Of a stretch of DNA of 64,000 bases, positions 1-9,688 are shown piece by piece. Position 1 is the first letter of the stretch. Each line of letters starts with the position of its first letter. Location: assembly GCA_023250955.1 (NCBI GenBank), contig JAHEZQ010000014.1, positions 32,080 through 96,079 on the forward strand, written 5' to 3'. Origin of the DNA: Melioribacter sp. (lineage in GTDB: Bacteria > Bacteroidota > Ignavibacteria > Ignavibacteriales > Melioribacteraceae). Made by a program: the position numbers and the translations under genes. Below the pieces are notes generated by a model, which was given only the letters and a program-made list of their open reading frames with translations, was not told the DNA's origin and ran no database searches.

Positions 1-1
1 A

Positions 2-1099
2 ACATTGCCGGCATTCGTACAACCCGGACTTGCAGATAAATTGATAAGCATAGAATTAGGATATGGCAGAACGGTAATCGGTGAAGTAGGAAAAGAAGTT
101 GGTTTTAATGCAGTCACTCTGATGTCCAAAAATGTTCAGCCTTCACCTTTTATTTTTTCAGATGCATCAGTTTCAAAAGCAGGCGGAAAACATGAATTAG
201 TTTCCACTCAAGAACAACATGCACTTGATGATACCTTTGTAAAAGATTTCCATCGTATTAGGAGAATCATTCAGGAAGGAACGGTCCTAAAGTACATCAA
301 AGAACCGAATTTTTTACACGAAGAAAAAGAAAAACTATTCAGCATTACTAATGAAGTAAAATACACGGGCAACAAATGGGCAATGGCAATTGATTTAAAT
401 AAATGTACCAACTGCCAGGTTTGTGTCGCTTCGTGTAATGTTGAAAACAATATTGCTGTTGTTGGTAAAGAACAGGTAAGTAAAGGACGTGTAATGCAAT
501 GGATCCGTCTTGACCGGTATTATTCCGGTACTCCGGATGAACCGATCGCTAGTAATCAACCGATGTTATGCCAGCATTGCGACAACGCGCCGTGTGAAAA
601 TGTTTGTCCTGTTAACGCTACAAATCATAGTCCCGACGGATTGAATCAGATGGTTTATAATCGTTGCGTTGGTACAAGATATTGTTCTAACAACTGTCCA
701 TATAAAGTACGACGATTTAATTTCTTTAATTATAGAGATGACTTTGCTGATTCATATTATGAGAACGACCTTACCGCGTTAGTTAATAATCCGGAAGTAA
801 CTGTTCGTTCACGCGGTGTTATGGAAAAATGTAGTTTCTGTATTCAAAGAATTATGGAAGCTAGGTCAGATGCAATTCGTGATAACAGACCATTAAAAGG
901 ATCGGATGTTGTTACTGCCTGTCAACAAGCATGTCCTACTGAAGCGATTACTTTTGGAGATGCAAACGATCCGACATCACCTGTAGCAAAACTTAGAGAT
1001 CATAATTTATCTTATCATGTACTAGAAGAATTAAATGTGAAACCGAATGTTACATACATAGCTAAATTACGAAATACTCATTCGGAGGAAATATTGTGA
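2..1099 (+). CDS. actB: Alternative Complex III iron-sulfur subunit ActB (C-terminal part)
   Basis: This is the C-terminal part of the ActB iron-sulfur subunit of Alternative Complex III, the quinol:electron-acceptor oxidoreductase that replaces complex bc1 in many Bacteroidota. The frame is open to the left edge, so the molybdopterin-oxidoreductase-like N-terminal half lies outside; the first possible start inside (TTG at 5) is not the real one. Ferredoxin-type cysteine groups are visible: [11 protein letters not shown] near residue 134, [13 protein letters not shown] near 189, [13 protein letters not shown] near 221, and CSFC plus CQQAC near 276 and 306. These fit four iron-sulfur clusters. 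The gene overlaps actC by four bases, so the two are translationally coupled. Confidence is high from motif pattern and operon context. Confidence 0.93.
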   Translation, partial: TLPAFVQPGLADKLISIELGYGRTVIGEVGKEVGFNAVTLMSKNVQPSPFIFSDASVSKAGGKHELVSTQEQHALDDTFVKDFHRIRRIIQEGTVLKYIKEPNFLHEEKEKLFSITNEVKYTGNKWAMAIDLNKCTNCQVCVASCNVENNIAVVGKEQVSKGRVMQWIRLDRYYSGTPDEPIASNQPMLCQHCDNAPCENVCPVNATNHSPDGLNQMVYNRCVGTRYCSNNCPYKVRRFNFFNYRDDFADSYYENDLTALVNNPEVTVRSRGVMEKCSFCIQRIMEARSDAIRDNRPLKGSDVVTACQQACPTEAITFGDANDPTSPVAKLRDHNLSYHVLEELNVKPNVTYIAKLRNTHSEEIL

Positions 1100-2463
1100 G
1101 TACTGTTGATTACACACAAGAATTATCAGTTATAGAAGGGAAACCACCCTTACGTGAACTCGATGATTTAATCTCCAAACCGATTGATGCAAAGCCTACG
1201 AAAAAGTTTTTTATCGCTCTTACAATTTCGGGATCAATGCTTTCTTTGCTCCTCATCGGATTAGGATTAACTTTTTATTACGGCATTGGAATGTGGGGAA
1301 ACAATATTCCCGTAGGTTGGGCTTTTGATATAACTAATTTCGTTTTTTGGGTTGGTATTGGTCATGCAGGAACATTGATTTCAGCGATCCTTTTTTTGTT
1401 GAGACAGAAATGGCGTACCGGTATAGCACGATTCGCAGAAGGCATGACAATCTTTGCAGTTATGACTGCTGGTTTATTTCCGTTAATACACGTCGGCCGC
1501 CCTTGGCTTGCAGCTTATCTTTTCCCGTATCCAAATCAGCATTCTATCTGGGTTAATTTTGATTCTCCACTATTATGGGATGTGTTTGCAGTTTCTACTT
1601 ACTTTATTGTTTCTCTGATTTTCTGGTATGTTGGATTGATTCCGGATTTTGCAACCCTTCGCGAAAGAACGAATAACAAAATCAAGAAGATCACTTACTC
1701 GATCTTTGGATTAGGCTGGAGATTTTCTAACAAACATTGGCAGCATTACGAAATGGTCTATCTTATCCTTGCCGGGTTTGCTACTCCTCTTGTTCTTTCC
1801 GTTCACACAATTGTAAGTTTCGATTTTGCTGTTTCAATTATGCCCGGTTGGCATGCAACAATTTTTCCTCCTTACTTTGTTGCCGGTGCAGTCTTCTCCG
1901 GATTTGCTATGGTACAAAATGTTTTAATTATAGTCAGGAAAATTTTCAATTATGAACATATAATTACTTTAGATACTCTTGAAAAGATGAACAAGATAAT
2001 GCTGTTGACAGGTTCAATGGTCGGTTATGCATACGCTATGGAATTTTTTATTGCTTGGTACAGTGGTCTTCCAATAGAGCGGTTCACTTTTATTAATAGG
2101 GCTTTTGGTTCGTATGCCTGGGCATACTGGGTTATGATTTCATGCAATGTAATTTCACCACAGCTTTTCTGGTCTAAAAAGATTAGAAGAACTATTCCTG
2201 TGATGTTTGTGATTGCGATATTTGTAAATATCGGAATGTGGTTTGAACGATTCGTTATTATAGTTTCCTCACTATCAAGAGATTTCTTGCCGTCAAGCTG
2301 GCATCTTTATACTCCAACTTATGTTGATTTGATGATATTAATAGGAAGTTTCGGATTTTTCTTTACGTGGCTGTTATTATTTACTAAAGCATTGCCGGTT
2401 GTTTCGATGGCAGAAGTTAAAGCGACTGTTACAGGTTCACAACCTTCGCATAAGGATCATTGA
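1096..2463 (+). CDS. actC: Alternative Complex III membrane subunit ActC (NrfD-like)
   Basis: A 455-residue integral membrane protein of the NrfD/PsrC family, the quinol-interacting subunit ActC of Alternative Complex III. The protein is dominated by long hydrophobic segments, about ten of them, separated by short charged loops, and its length fits the family. It starts with GTG inside the actB stop (GTGA overlap), with a strong GGAGGA ribosome site about 8 bases upstream. The position between the iron-sulfur subunit and actD is the standard act gene order. Quinol binding and a possible role in proton transfer are family knowledge, not visible here. Confidence 0.92.
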   Translation: MSTVDYTQELSVIEGKPPLRELDDLISKPIDAKPTKKFFIALTISGSMLSLLLIGLGLTFYYGIGMWGNNIPVGWAFDITNFVFWVGIGHAGTLISAILFLLRQKWRTGIARFAEGMTIFAVMTAGLFPLIHVGRPWLAAYLFPYPNQHSIWVNFDSPLLWDVFAVSTYFIVSLIFWYVGLIPDFATLRERTNNKIKKITYSIFGLGWRFSNKHWQHYEMVYLILAGFATPLVLSVHTIVSFDFAVSIMPGWHATIFPPYFVAGAVFSGFAMVQNVLIIVRKIFNYEHIITLDTLEKMNKIMLLTGSMVGYAYAMEFFIAWYSGLPIERFTFINRAFGSYAWAYWVMISCNVISPQLFWSKKIRRTIPVMFVIAIFVNIGMWFERFVIIVSSLSRDFLPSSWHLYTPTYVDLMILIGSFGFFFTWLLLFTKALPVVSMAEVKATVTGSQPSHKDH

Positions 2464-3605
2464 TGATTAGCGGAAAAATACTATACAGCTATACCGGAAT
2501 TTTTGATACTCCCGATCAAATTATTCATGCTACAGAAAAAGCTGTTGAGTCCGGATACACAAAATATGATGTAAACACTCCGTATCCATTACACGGAATG
2601 GATAAAGCAATGAAGCTTAAACCATCTAAACTTGGATACGTTGCATTGGTCTTTGGTTTATCAGGTACATTAGCTACACTACTCACAATTTGGTGGATGT
2701 CGGCTATTGACTATCCAATTGTTATTGGAGGTAAGCCATTATTCTCTTTTCCGGCTTATGTACCAATCGTATTTGAGGTAACTGTACTGTCTGCAGCAAT
2801 AATGACTGTCGTTTCAATGTTATTTTTCTTTTTCAAACTTCCTAATAATTCTCATCCGTTACACGGAACCGAATACATGAAAAAGGTTTCGGCGGATAAA
2901 TATGGAATTTCTATTCAAGCAGATGATCCGAAGTTTAATGAATCATCAGTAAAAAAATTTTTAGAGAGTGTACATGCTACTGAAATAATTCCAATTTATT
3001 GGGATGAAGAAGAAGTAAATCATAAAAATAAAATTCTTGAACCGAAGTTTATAATGTTTTTGATTGTTGTTGCTATTATAACTTCCGGAGTTACCTATTT
3101 CTCTTTCAATAAACTTATGTATATGGTTCCGTTCAATTGGATGATGGACCAACCGAAGTTAAGCGCGCAGCAACAAAGCCCGATCTTTGCAGATGGTTTT
3201 GGTATGCGTCAACCTGTTGCCGGAACAATTGCACGCGGCAGCATGGTATATCAATTTAAAGGTCAACCCGATTTAGCCGGGGTGAAGTTGGTGAATCCAA
3301 TTCCAATTTCGAAAGAATCACTAGCACTCGGTCAGGTAAAATTTGATATATACTGCAGTCCTTGTCACGGGTACAATGCAGATGGTGTAAGCCGTTTGCG
3401 AGGACAATTTCCTAATCCGCCAAGTTTGCATTCAGATAAAGTTCGTAATTGGTCTGACGGAAGAATATTTGCAGTTATCACTGAAGGACAAAACACAATG
3501 CCGTCTTACTCAAGTCAACTTTCTTTTGATGAACGCTGGGCGGTTATCAATTATTTAAGAGCATTACAAAGAGCGCTCAATGCTAAGGAGTCTGACGTAC
3601 AATGA
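2463..3605 (+). CDS. actDE: Fused ActD-ActE subunit of Alternative Complex III, monohaem cytochrome c
   Basis: A 380-residue protein that joins two act subunits usually encoded separately. Residues 1-230 match ActD (DUF3341): a short cytoplasmic N-terminus, two membrane segments near 60-80 and 98-125, a soluble stretch and another membrane segment near 196-215. Residues from about 240 form an ActE-like cytochrome c with one haem site, CSPCHG near residue 298, and a candidate methionine ligand in NTMPSY near 340. ATG at 2463 shares a base with the actC stop (TGATG) and has AAGGAT upstream; TTG at 2460 is a less likely alternative. It overlaps actF by four bases. Fusion of D and E is inferred from one uninterrupted frame. 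Confidence 0.9.
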   Translation: MISGKILYSYTGIFDTPDQIIHATEKAVESGYTKYDVNTPYPLHGMDKAMKLKPSKLGYVALVFGLSGTLATLLTIWWMSAIDYPIVIGGKPLFSFPAYVPIVFEVTVLSAAIMTVVSMLFFFFKLPNNSHPLHGTEYMKKVSADKYGISIQADDPKFNESSVKKFLESVHATEIIPIYWDEEEVNHKNKILEPKFIMFLIVVAIITSGVTYFSFNKLMYMVPFNWMMDQPKLSAQQQSPIFADGFGMRQPVAGTIARGSMVYQFKGQPDLAGVKLVNPIPISKESLALGQVKFDIYCSPCHGYNADGVSRLRGQFPNPPSLHSDKVRNWSDGRIFAVITEGQNTMPSYSSQLSFDERWAVINYLRALQRALNAKESDVQ

Positions 3606-4780
3606 GTAACTCTTCATTCGAATATCTTAAAAAAGAATTATCACCTAAGGTCCGAACCATAGGATCAGCTCTATTTGTTGCCGGTTTGATAGTTGTTGTG
3701 TTAGGTTATATGATTGATCCGGTACGAAGCGCATACAACAATATTGTCGGACTCACATTTCTAATAAGTGTTGGTGTCGGTTCATTGTTTTTGCTTGCAC
3801 TTGAATATGTCGTCGGCGCTGTTTGGAGTACCCCGTTCAGAAGAGTAACAGAATTTCTTGCTGCAAATATTTATTTGATTCCTCTTCTTGCGATACCACT
3901 TCTACTAAATGTGAATACTATTTTCCATTGGACACATCCGGAACCAGCAGATAAAACGATGATAAATAAAGCACCATACTTGAATGTTACTTTTTTTGTT
4001 ATAAGAGTTGCGTTATTCTGGTTGATTTGGCTCTGCTTTTATTATTTCATTTCGAGAAATTCGGTTAAACAAGATACAAGTCACGATCAATCATTAACTA
4101 AATTGAATATCAAACTCTCCACTATCTTCATCCCACTCTTTGCGATAACAATTTCTTTTGCAGCGATTGACTGGCTAATGAGTTTATCGCCGAAATGGTT
4201 CTCGACAATATTTGGTGTCTATTATTTTTCCGGAACAGTCTTAGCGGCGCTTGCAGCAGGAACAATATTCATAGTTCTCTTGAATGAAAAAGGATACTTT
4301 GTCAAAGGTCTCTCCAGTGATCATTACTATAGTCTTGGAGCGCTTCTGTTTGCATTTACAAATTTTTGGGCTTACATCGCTTTCAGTCAATACTTATTAA
4401 TTTGGTATGCTAACCTTCCGGAAGAAACTACTTGGTTCATTGTTCGATGGCAGGGAAGCTGGAAAATAATTTCAATCGGTTTAGTATTTGTTCATTTTCT
4501 TATTCCGTATTTCGGTTTACTTTCTCAACCTTCAAAAATGAATCCCAAGCGTTTATTATGGATGTCCGGCTGGATACTCTTTGCACATTATTATGATTTG
4601 TACTGGATGACAATGCCGAATTTCGGTAAAGACGGAGTTGTATTAGGTTGGATTGAAATAGGTTTCCCATTATTAATTATTGGATTAATAATGCTTGTTT
4701 TTAATTTTAAAGCTAAATCACAAAATCTTGTTCCGATTAGCGATCCAAAACTTAAAAGAGGAATTGATTTCAGATTATAA
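3602..4780 (+). CDS. actF: Alternative Complex III membrane subunit ActF
   Basis: A 392-residue multi-span membrane protein at the ActF position of the Alternative Complex III operon, distantly related to ActC/NrfD. About ten hydrophobic segments are visible from residue 20 onward, and the C-terminus is a short charged tail. The ATG overlaps the stop of the actDE gene (ATGA), with an AAGGAG site farther upstream than usual. ActF is known to pack against ActC in the membrane core of the complex. Assignment rests on gene order, length and membrane topology. Confidence 0.88.
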   Translation: MSNSSFEYLKKELSPKVRTIGSALFVAGLIVVVLGYMIDPVRSAYNNIVGLTFLISVGVGSLFLLALEYVVGAVWSTPFRRVTEFLAANIYLIPLLAIPLLLNVNTIFHWTHPEPADKTMINKAPYLNVTFFVIRVALFWLIWLCFYYFISRNSVKQDTSHDQSLTKLNIKLSTIFIPLFAITISFAAIDWLMSLSPKWFSTIFGVYYFSGTVLAALAAGTIFIVLLNEKGYFVKGLSSDHYYSLGALLFAFTNFWAYIAFSQYLLIWYANLPEETTWFIVRWQGSWKIISIGLVFVHFLIPYFGLLSQPSKMNPKRLLWMSGWILFAHYYDLYWMTMPNFGKDGVVLGWIEIGFPLLIIGLIMLVFNFKAKSQNLVPISDPKLKRGIDFRL

Positions 4781-4791
4781 TATTGAAAATT

Positions 4792-5721
4792 ATGAATCAG
4801 AATAAAAAATTAGAAGATGAAATAAAATTTAAGGAATTATTAAAAGATCCTCTTCGTCTCTTTGGCTGGATCTTTCCATATTTTTTTATAATTCTTTTAT
4901 TATTTGGAATTTATTACGTTGGAAATTTATCAAACATTTCTTTTAATGAACAGATTGTAAGTGCACCCGATACAACTAATATTAAAAAAGAAATTCCGTT
5001 GAAAAAAGGCGGTACAATGCCTGCAGTAGATCTGGAACTTGTTAAAAACCCTACACCGGATTTCATTGCAAAAGGGAAAGAACTTTTCAATGCTAATTGC
5101 AAGTCCTGCCACGGTGATAGTGGAATGGGAGATGGACCGGCCGCAGCAATGCTAAATCCAAAACCGAGAAATTTTCACGCAGTTGATGGTTGGACTAACG
5201 GAAGAAATGTTGACCAGATGTATAAAACACTTCAAGAGGGAATTACGAAAAACGGAATGGCTGCTTATGAGTATTTGCCAAAGCTAGATCGTTTTGAAAT
5301 TATTTCTTATATAAGAACTTTTGCACAATTTCCTCCTGTCGGAGATGATCAGCTTATTAACCTAGATATGAATTACCAGGTTTCGCAGAGTGCTACTGTT
5401 CCCAGCACAATTCCGGTTACTCTAGCTCAAACAAAACTTGAAGAAGAGAATTCTGTTCAAAACATGAAATATTTACAATTCCAACTGCTCGTGAACTCTA
5501 CTCAAGCAAGCAGAGGAGCAGAGGTTGTGAAAAATTATTCTATCAATCTAAAAAAAGTTTTTACATCATACTCACGCTTAGGAGTTAATAAAAATATTGA
5601 TAATTATGTCTCTGTTGTAATGACAAATCCAATTAATGCTGGTTTTAAACCTGCTGTAGTTCAATTATCTAAAGAAGATTGGAAAATACTTTTCGATTAT
5701 TTGAAATCTTCAATTTTATAG
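4792..5721 (+). CDS. Membrane-anchored monohaem cytochrome c of the act operon
   Basis: A 309-residue cytochrome c with one N-terminal membrane anchor (about residues 22-46) and a haem site CKSCHG near residue 103, followed by the GDGPAAAMLNPKPRNF segment common in class I cytochromes and a methionine in KNGMAAYEYL as likely sixth ligand. Beyond the haem domain about 130 residues remain that I do not recognise. It sits directly after actF, where some act operons carry an extra cytochrome (ActE-like), so it may be a complex subunit or carry electrons to the oxidase encoded downstream. ATG at 4792 is chosen over TTG at 4783; neither has a strong ribosome site. Confidence 0.82.
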   Translation: MNQNKKLEDEIKFKELLKDPLRLFGWIFPYFFIILLLFGIYYVGNLSNISFNEQIVSAPDTTNIKKEIPLKKGGTMPAVDLELVKNPTPDFIAKGKELFNANCKSCHGDSGMGDGPAAAMLNPKPRNFHAVDGWTNGRNVDQMYKTLQEGITKNGMAAYEYLPKLDRFEIISYIRTFAQFPPVGDDQLINLDMNYQVSQSATVPSTIPVTLAQTKLEEENSVQNMKYLQFQLLVNSTQASRGAEVVKNYSINLKKVFTSYSRLGVNKNIDNYVSVVMTNPINAGFKPAVVQLSKEDWKILFDYLKSSIL

Positions 5722-5729
5722 AACGATAA

Positions 5730-6497
5730 ATGAAAAACATAAAACAATATCTGATAATTATTTTTCTGATTTCAATTTCTTTATTTGCTCAAAAGAAAAT
5801 TGAAGTTGGTATTGATGAACAGCTAGGTAACATATTACCGTTGGATTTAAATTTTCAAAACTCTGATGGCAAGACGGTTGCATTGAAAGATATTATTAAC
5901 AAACCAACTTTATTAGCTCTGGTTTATTACGAATGTCCGGGACTTTGTAATCCGATGCAGAACGAATTAGCATGGACGATTGATAAACTTCAGCTTGAAC
6001 CAGGAAAAGATTTTCAAGTTGTAAGTATAAGTTTTGATAGTAAAGAAACTCCAGCTGTTGCGGCTAAGTGGAAGAAAAATTATTTACTTACTATTAAAAG
6101 AAAATTTGATCCTAACAATTGGCTTTTTCTAACCGGAGATAGTCTTAATATAAAAAGATTAACAGACGTTTGTGGATTTCACTTTAAACCGGCAGATAAA
6201 CAATTTGTTCACGCTGCAACTTTAATAGCAATTTCACCGCAAGGAAAAATTACCCGGTATATGTTCGGAACTAATTTTAATCCGTTTGATGTTAAAATGG
6301 CATTGCTGGAAGCAGAAAGCGGAAAAACTTCACCGACTATTTCTAAAATGCTTGAGTTTTGTTTTAGCTATGATCCTACTGGAAGACAATACACTTTAAA
6401 TGTTACTCGGATTGTAGGATCTATAATGCTTATTGGTATTGGAATATTTATGAGTGTTTTATTTATGAAGAAAAAAAGAACCAAGGAGTTAAAATAA
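5730..6497 (+). CDS. SCO1/SenC copper chaperone for cytochrome oxidase
   Basis: A 255-residue thioredoxin-fold protein of the SCO1/SenC/PrrC family, which delivers copper to the CuA site of cytochrome oxidase. It has an N-terminal signal sequence (residues 1-20, ending FAQ), the copper site CPGLC (C69, C73) and the matching histidine in FVHAAT (H161). A C-terminal membrane segment near 230-247 followed by KKKR anchors it, an addition to the usual N-terminal anchor. It lies immediately before the oxidase subunits, where such a chaperone would act. Prediction is strong from the conserved copper ligands. Confidence 0.92.
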   Translation: MKNIKQYLIIIFLISISLFAQKKIEVGIDEQLGNILPLDLNFQNSDGKTVALKDIINKPTLLALVYYECPGLCNPMQNELAWTIDKLQLEPGKDFQVVSISFDSKETPAVAAKWKKNYLLTIKRKFDPNNWLFLTGDSLNIKRLTDVCGFHFKPADKQFVHAATLIAISPQGKITRYMFGTNFNPFDVKMALLEAESGKTSPTISKMLEFCFSYDPTGRQYTLNVTRIVGSIMLIGIGIFMSVLFMKKKRTKELK

Positions 6498-8126
6498 ATG
6501 GCTAATGAAATAGCCGTGAAAAATTTTTACAATCAAAGCACTAACAAACATACCGGAATTCTTTCCTGGTTGTTGACAAAAGACCACAAGAGAATAGGCC
6601 TCATGTACATGATGGCGATTATGACATTCTTTGTTGTTGGAATGCTTATCGGTATACTGATGCGGCTGGAGCTGATTGCACCAGGCCGTACGATAATGAG
6701 TGCGCAAACTTATAATTCATTATTTACTCTACATGGAGTGATAATGATTTTCTTGTTCATCATTCCCGGGCTTCCGGCTATTTTCGGAAACTTCTTTTTA
6801 CCCATACAAATTGGTGCTGAAGATGTTGCATTCCCAAGATTGAATTTACTTTCGTGGTATGTTTATATAGTAGGTGCAATATTAGTTATTGTTTCACTTT
6901 TTCTTCCTGGTGGGCCAATTGATACAGGTTGGACATTTTACATCCCATATAGTGTAAGAAGCTCAACAAATATTTCGTTAGCATTGTTCGCAGCATTCGT
7001 GCTTGGATTCTCTTCAATTCTGACTGGAATTAATTTTATAACAACAGTTCATAGATTACGCGCTCCCGGAATGGGATTTTTTAAAATGCCGTTATTTGTT
7101 TGGGCAACTTATGCTACAGCCTGGATCCAAGTTATTGCAACTCCTGTAATAGCAATTACAATTTTGTTAGTAATAATAGAACGTGCATTTGGTGTTGGAA
7201 TATTTGATCCCGCACTTGGCGGCGATCCGATTTTATTCCAGCATTTATTTTGGATCTATTCACACCCAGCAGTTTACATTATGATCTTACCGGCAATGGG
7301 AGTGGTCTCTGAAATTATTCCTACATTTTCTAGAAGAACGATTTTTGGATATAAACAAATTGCATATTCATCTTTAGCCATCGCATTTATCGGGTACCTT
7401 GTTTGGGCGCATCACATGTTCAGCAGCGGAATGAGCGATACGGCACGATGGATATTTTCTTTACTAACTTTTATTGTTGCACTTCCCAGCGGTGTTAAAA
7501 TATTTAACTGGGTTGCTACAATGTATAAAGGTTCAATAGATCCTAAACCGCCGTTTCTTTGGGTGATGAATTTTATTTTTCTTTTTTCCATTGGCGGATT
7601 GACCGGGCTTGTTCTTGGTTCGCTTGCAACCGATATCCATCTTACTGATACTTATTTTGTTGTTGCACATTTCCATTATGTTATGTTCGGTGGAACGGGT
7701 ACAATCTTTTTTGCCGCACTTCATTACTGGTTCCCAAAAATGTTCGGCAGAATGTATAATATGAAGTTTGCCCGCATTGCAGTTGTATTATACTTCATTG
7801 GATTTAACATGCTTTACTTCCCAAAATTTATCATGGGTTATATGGGCATGCCAAGAAGATATTACGATTATCTTCCGCAATTCGAATCTCTACAAAGAAT
7901 TTCTACATTCGGTTCATGGATTTTAGTAGGTACAATATTTTTTATTTTTGGATATTTATTTCATGCATTACGAAAAGGTAAGAAAGCAACATCTAATCCT
8001 TGGGGTGGTGTTACATTAGAGTGGCACATTCCGTCACCGCCGCCGTTAGAAAATTTTGAAAAGATTCCCACCATTACGCATGAGCCTTACGATTTCAGTC
8101 AGCTTAAGGAGATGAAGGATGAGTAA
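6498..8126 (+). CDS. ctaD: Haem-copper oxidase subunit I, A2 type
   Basis: A 542-residue subunit I of an aa3-type oxygen reductase. Conserved ligands are visible: H79 (low-spin haem), H256 and HH304-305 (CuB), H391 (haem a3) and H393 (low-spin haem). Helix VI reads IYSHPAVYIM, so the glutamate found in A1 enzymes (GHPEVY) is replaced by the Tyr-Ser pair that defines the A2 subtype. An AAGGAG site precedes the ATG. It starts directly after the SCO stop and overlaps subunit III by eight bases. The enzyme reduces O2 to water in the cytoplasmic membrane and pumps protons, probably taking electrons from Alternative Complex III. Confidence 0.97.
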   Translation: MANEIAVKNFYNQSTNKHTGILSWLLTKDHKRIGLMYMMAIMTFFVVGMLIGILMRLELIAPGRTIMSAQTYNSLFTLHGVIMIFLFIIPGLPAIFGNFFLPIQIGAEDVAFPRLNLLSWYVYIVGAILVIVSLFLPGGPIDTGWTFYIPYSVRSSTNISLALFAAFVLGFSSILTGINFITTVHRLRAPGMGFFKMPLFVWATYATAWIQVIATPVIAITILLVIIERAFGVGIFDPALGGDPILFQHLFWIYSHPAVYIMILPAMGVVSEIIPTFSRRTIFGYKQIAYSSLAIAFIGYLVWAHHMFSSGMSDTARWIFSLLTFIVALPSGVKIFNWVATMYKGSIDPKPPFLWVMNFIFLFSIGGLTGLVLGSLATDIHLTDTYFVVAHFHYVMFGGTGTIFFAALHYWFPKMFGRMYNMKFARIAVVLYFIGFNMLYFPKFIMGYMGMPRRYYDYLPQFESLQRISTFGSWILVGTIFFIFGYLFHALRKGKKATSNPWGGVTLEWHIPSPPPLENFEKIPTITHEPYDFSQLKEMKDE

Positions 8127-8742
8127 TCATACCGATACTGTAACTCATCCAGTTCATCGTGATGATGTTGGTGCAAAAATGGGAATGTGGCTTTTCCTTT
8201 TTACAGAAGTACTTTTATTCGGTGGAATGTTTTTAGTTTACGCCGTGTATCGTTATCAATATCCTGATCAATTCCATATTGCTGCAATGGAACTGAATAC
8301 AACTATGGGTACGCTTAATACGATTATTCTTCTTACAAGCAGTTTGACTGTTGCACTCTCAATCGCTGCTTTGCAGAAAGGAAATAAATTTCTTTCACTC
8401 TGTTTTCTTTCTTTAACTTTATTATTCGCATTGATGTTCATGGTAATAAAATATTTTGAGTGGACTACAAAAATATCACATGGAATTTATCCCGGTTCAC
8501 CGGAACTATTAACAAAACCAAACGGGCAGATTCTTTTCTTCGGTTTATATTACATTATGACCGGCTTACATGGTCTTCACGTTTTGGTAGGAATGGTTGT
8601 GATCTCTTTCATGATTGTTTTCATCGCAAGAGATAAAGTTACTTCCGATAATTATGTAAAACTGGAAAACTCCGGTTTATATTGGCACTTGGTAGATCTA
8701 ATTTGGATTTTCTTATTCCCACTCTTCTACTTAATTCAATAA
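8119..8742 (+). CDS. ctaE: Cytochrome c oxidase subunit III
   Basis: A 207-residue subunit III of the haem-copper oxidase. It shows the family pattern of about five hydrophobic helices, the GMWLFLFTEVLLFGGMF first helix, a GLHGLHVLVGM segment near residue 152, and a C-terminal WHLVDLIWIFLFPLFYL helix. The start overlaps the subunit I gene, indicating coupled translation. Subunit III stabilises the proton-pumping core; it binds no metal. Confidence is high. Confidence 0.95.
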   Translation: MSNHTDTVTHPVHRDDVGAKMGMWLFLFTEVLLFGGMFLVYAVYRYQYPDQFHIAAMELNTTMGTLNTIILLTSSLTVALSIAALQKGNKFLSLCFLSLTLLFALMFMVIKYFEWTTKISHGIYPGSPELLTKPNGQILFFGLYYIMTGLHGLHVLVGMVVISFMIVFIARDKVTSDNYVKLENSGLYWHLVDLIWIFLFPLFYLIQ

Positions 8743-8752
8743 AGGAAGATTC

Positions 8753-9037
8753 ATGAGCGGAAACAATAAACATCATATTAGTTACGGAACATACATTTTA
8801 GTTTGGGCTGCGCTTATTGCTTTTACTTCGATTACGGTAACAATTGCCGGGGTGAATCTTGGAAGATACACTCTCTTTATTGCTCTCGCTATTGCGGCAA
8901 TTAAATCAGCGCTGGTTATAAATATTTTTATGCATATAAAATTTGATGAGCCGATCTTCAAAGTTTTTCTTGGAATAAGCGGCGCTACATTATTTATAAT
9001 TTTTCTCTTAACATTTTTTGATTATATCTATCGTTGA
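8753..9037 (+). CDS. Cytochrome c oxidase subunit IV (prokaryotic)
   Basis: A 94-residue membrane protein with three hydrophobic segments, including the sequence MHIKFDEP that is typical of the small prokaryotic subunit IV (COX4_pro family). It lies ten bases after subunit III, with AAAGGAAG upstream as ribosome site. Such subunits assist assembly and stability of the oxidase. Its place between subunits III and II is somewhat unusual. Assignment rests on size, topology and context. Confidence 0.88.
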   Translation: MSGNNKHHISYGTYILVWAALIAFTSITVTIAGVNLGRYTLFIALAIAAIKSALVINIFMHIKFDEPIFKVFLGISGATLFIIFLLTFFDYIYR

Positions 9038-9045
9038 GGAATTAA

Positions 9046-9681
9046 ATGGGTATTGCTCCAACTACACATACTGAGTCTGTTGATTTTGTGATGCTATATA
9101 TTGTTGCTATTTCCGTAGTTCTTCTTCTGGGAATTACTGCGACGATGATCTATTTCGTTTTCAAATTCAATAGAAAAAAAGGACACGCCCCGGTTGATAT
9201 TCACGGAAACATTCTCCTTGAAGTGGTATGGATAATTATTCCAACCTTACTTGTTCTTTCAATGTTTTATTTCGGCTATACAAGTTTTAGAGAGATAAGA
9301 GATATTCCGGCAAATCCATATACAGTTAAAGTAACCGCACGCATGTGGCAGTTTTCTTTTGAATATAAGAACGGAAAAAAAGCCGACACGCTTTACGTTC
9401 CGGTAAACGCCGGAATAGATTTAGAAATGCAATCAATGGATGTTAATCATGCTTTTTACATTCCGGCATTTAGAATTAAAGAAGATGTCATTTATGGCAA
9501 AACAACTCATTTATATTTTACGCCTAAAGTAGTTGGTGATTATGATGTGGCATGTGCTGAGTATTGCGGATTGAACCATTCGGCAATGTACACTAAAGTA
9601 AAAGTTTTATATGAGAATGAATTTAACAAATGGCTTGAACGGCCGGGTGTTCCTTTAACAAAAATTCAAACGAATAATTGA
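9046..9681 (+). CDS. ctaC: Cytochrome c oxidase subunit II with CuA site
   Basis: A 211-residue subunit II. Two membrane hairpin helices (about 15-40 and 60-80) lead to a periplasmic cupredoxin domain with an intact CuA site: the histidine of VNHAFYIP, then CAEYCGLNHSAM, giving the expected two cysteines, glutamate, histidine and methionine. No cytochrome c domain is fused at the C-terminus, so this is not a caa3 enzyme and a separate cytochrome must feed it; two candidate membrane cytochromes lie in the same operon. It is encoded last of the structural subunits, whereas subunit II often comes first. Confidence 0.95.
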   Translation: MGIAPTTHTESVDFVMLYIVAISVVLLLGITATMIYFVFKFNRKKGHAPVDIHGNILLEVVWIIIPTLLVLSMFYFGYTSFREIRDIPANPYTVKVTARMWQFSFEYKNGKKADTLYVPVNAGIDLEMQSMDVNHAFYIPAFRIKEDVIYGKTTHLYFTPKVVGDYDVACAEYCGLNHSAMYTKVKVLYENEFNKWLERPGVPLTKIQTNN

Positions 9682-9688
9682 GCAGCAA

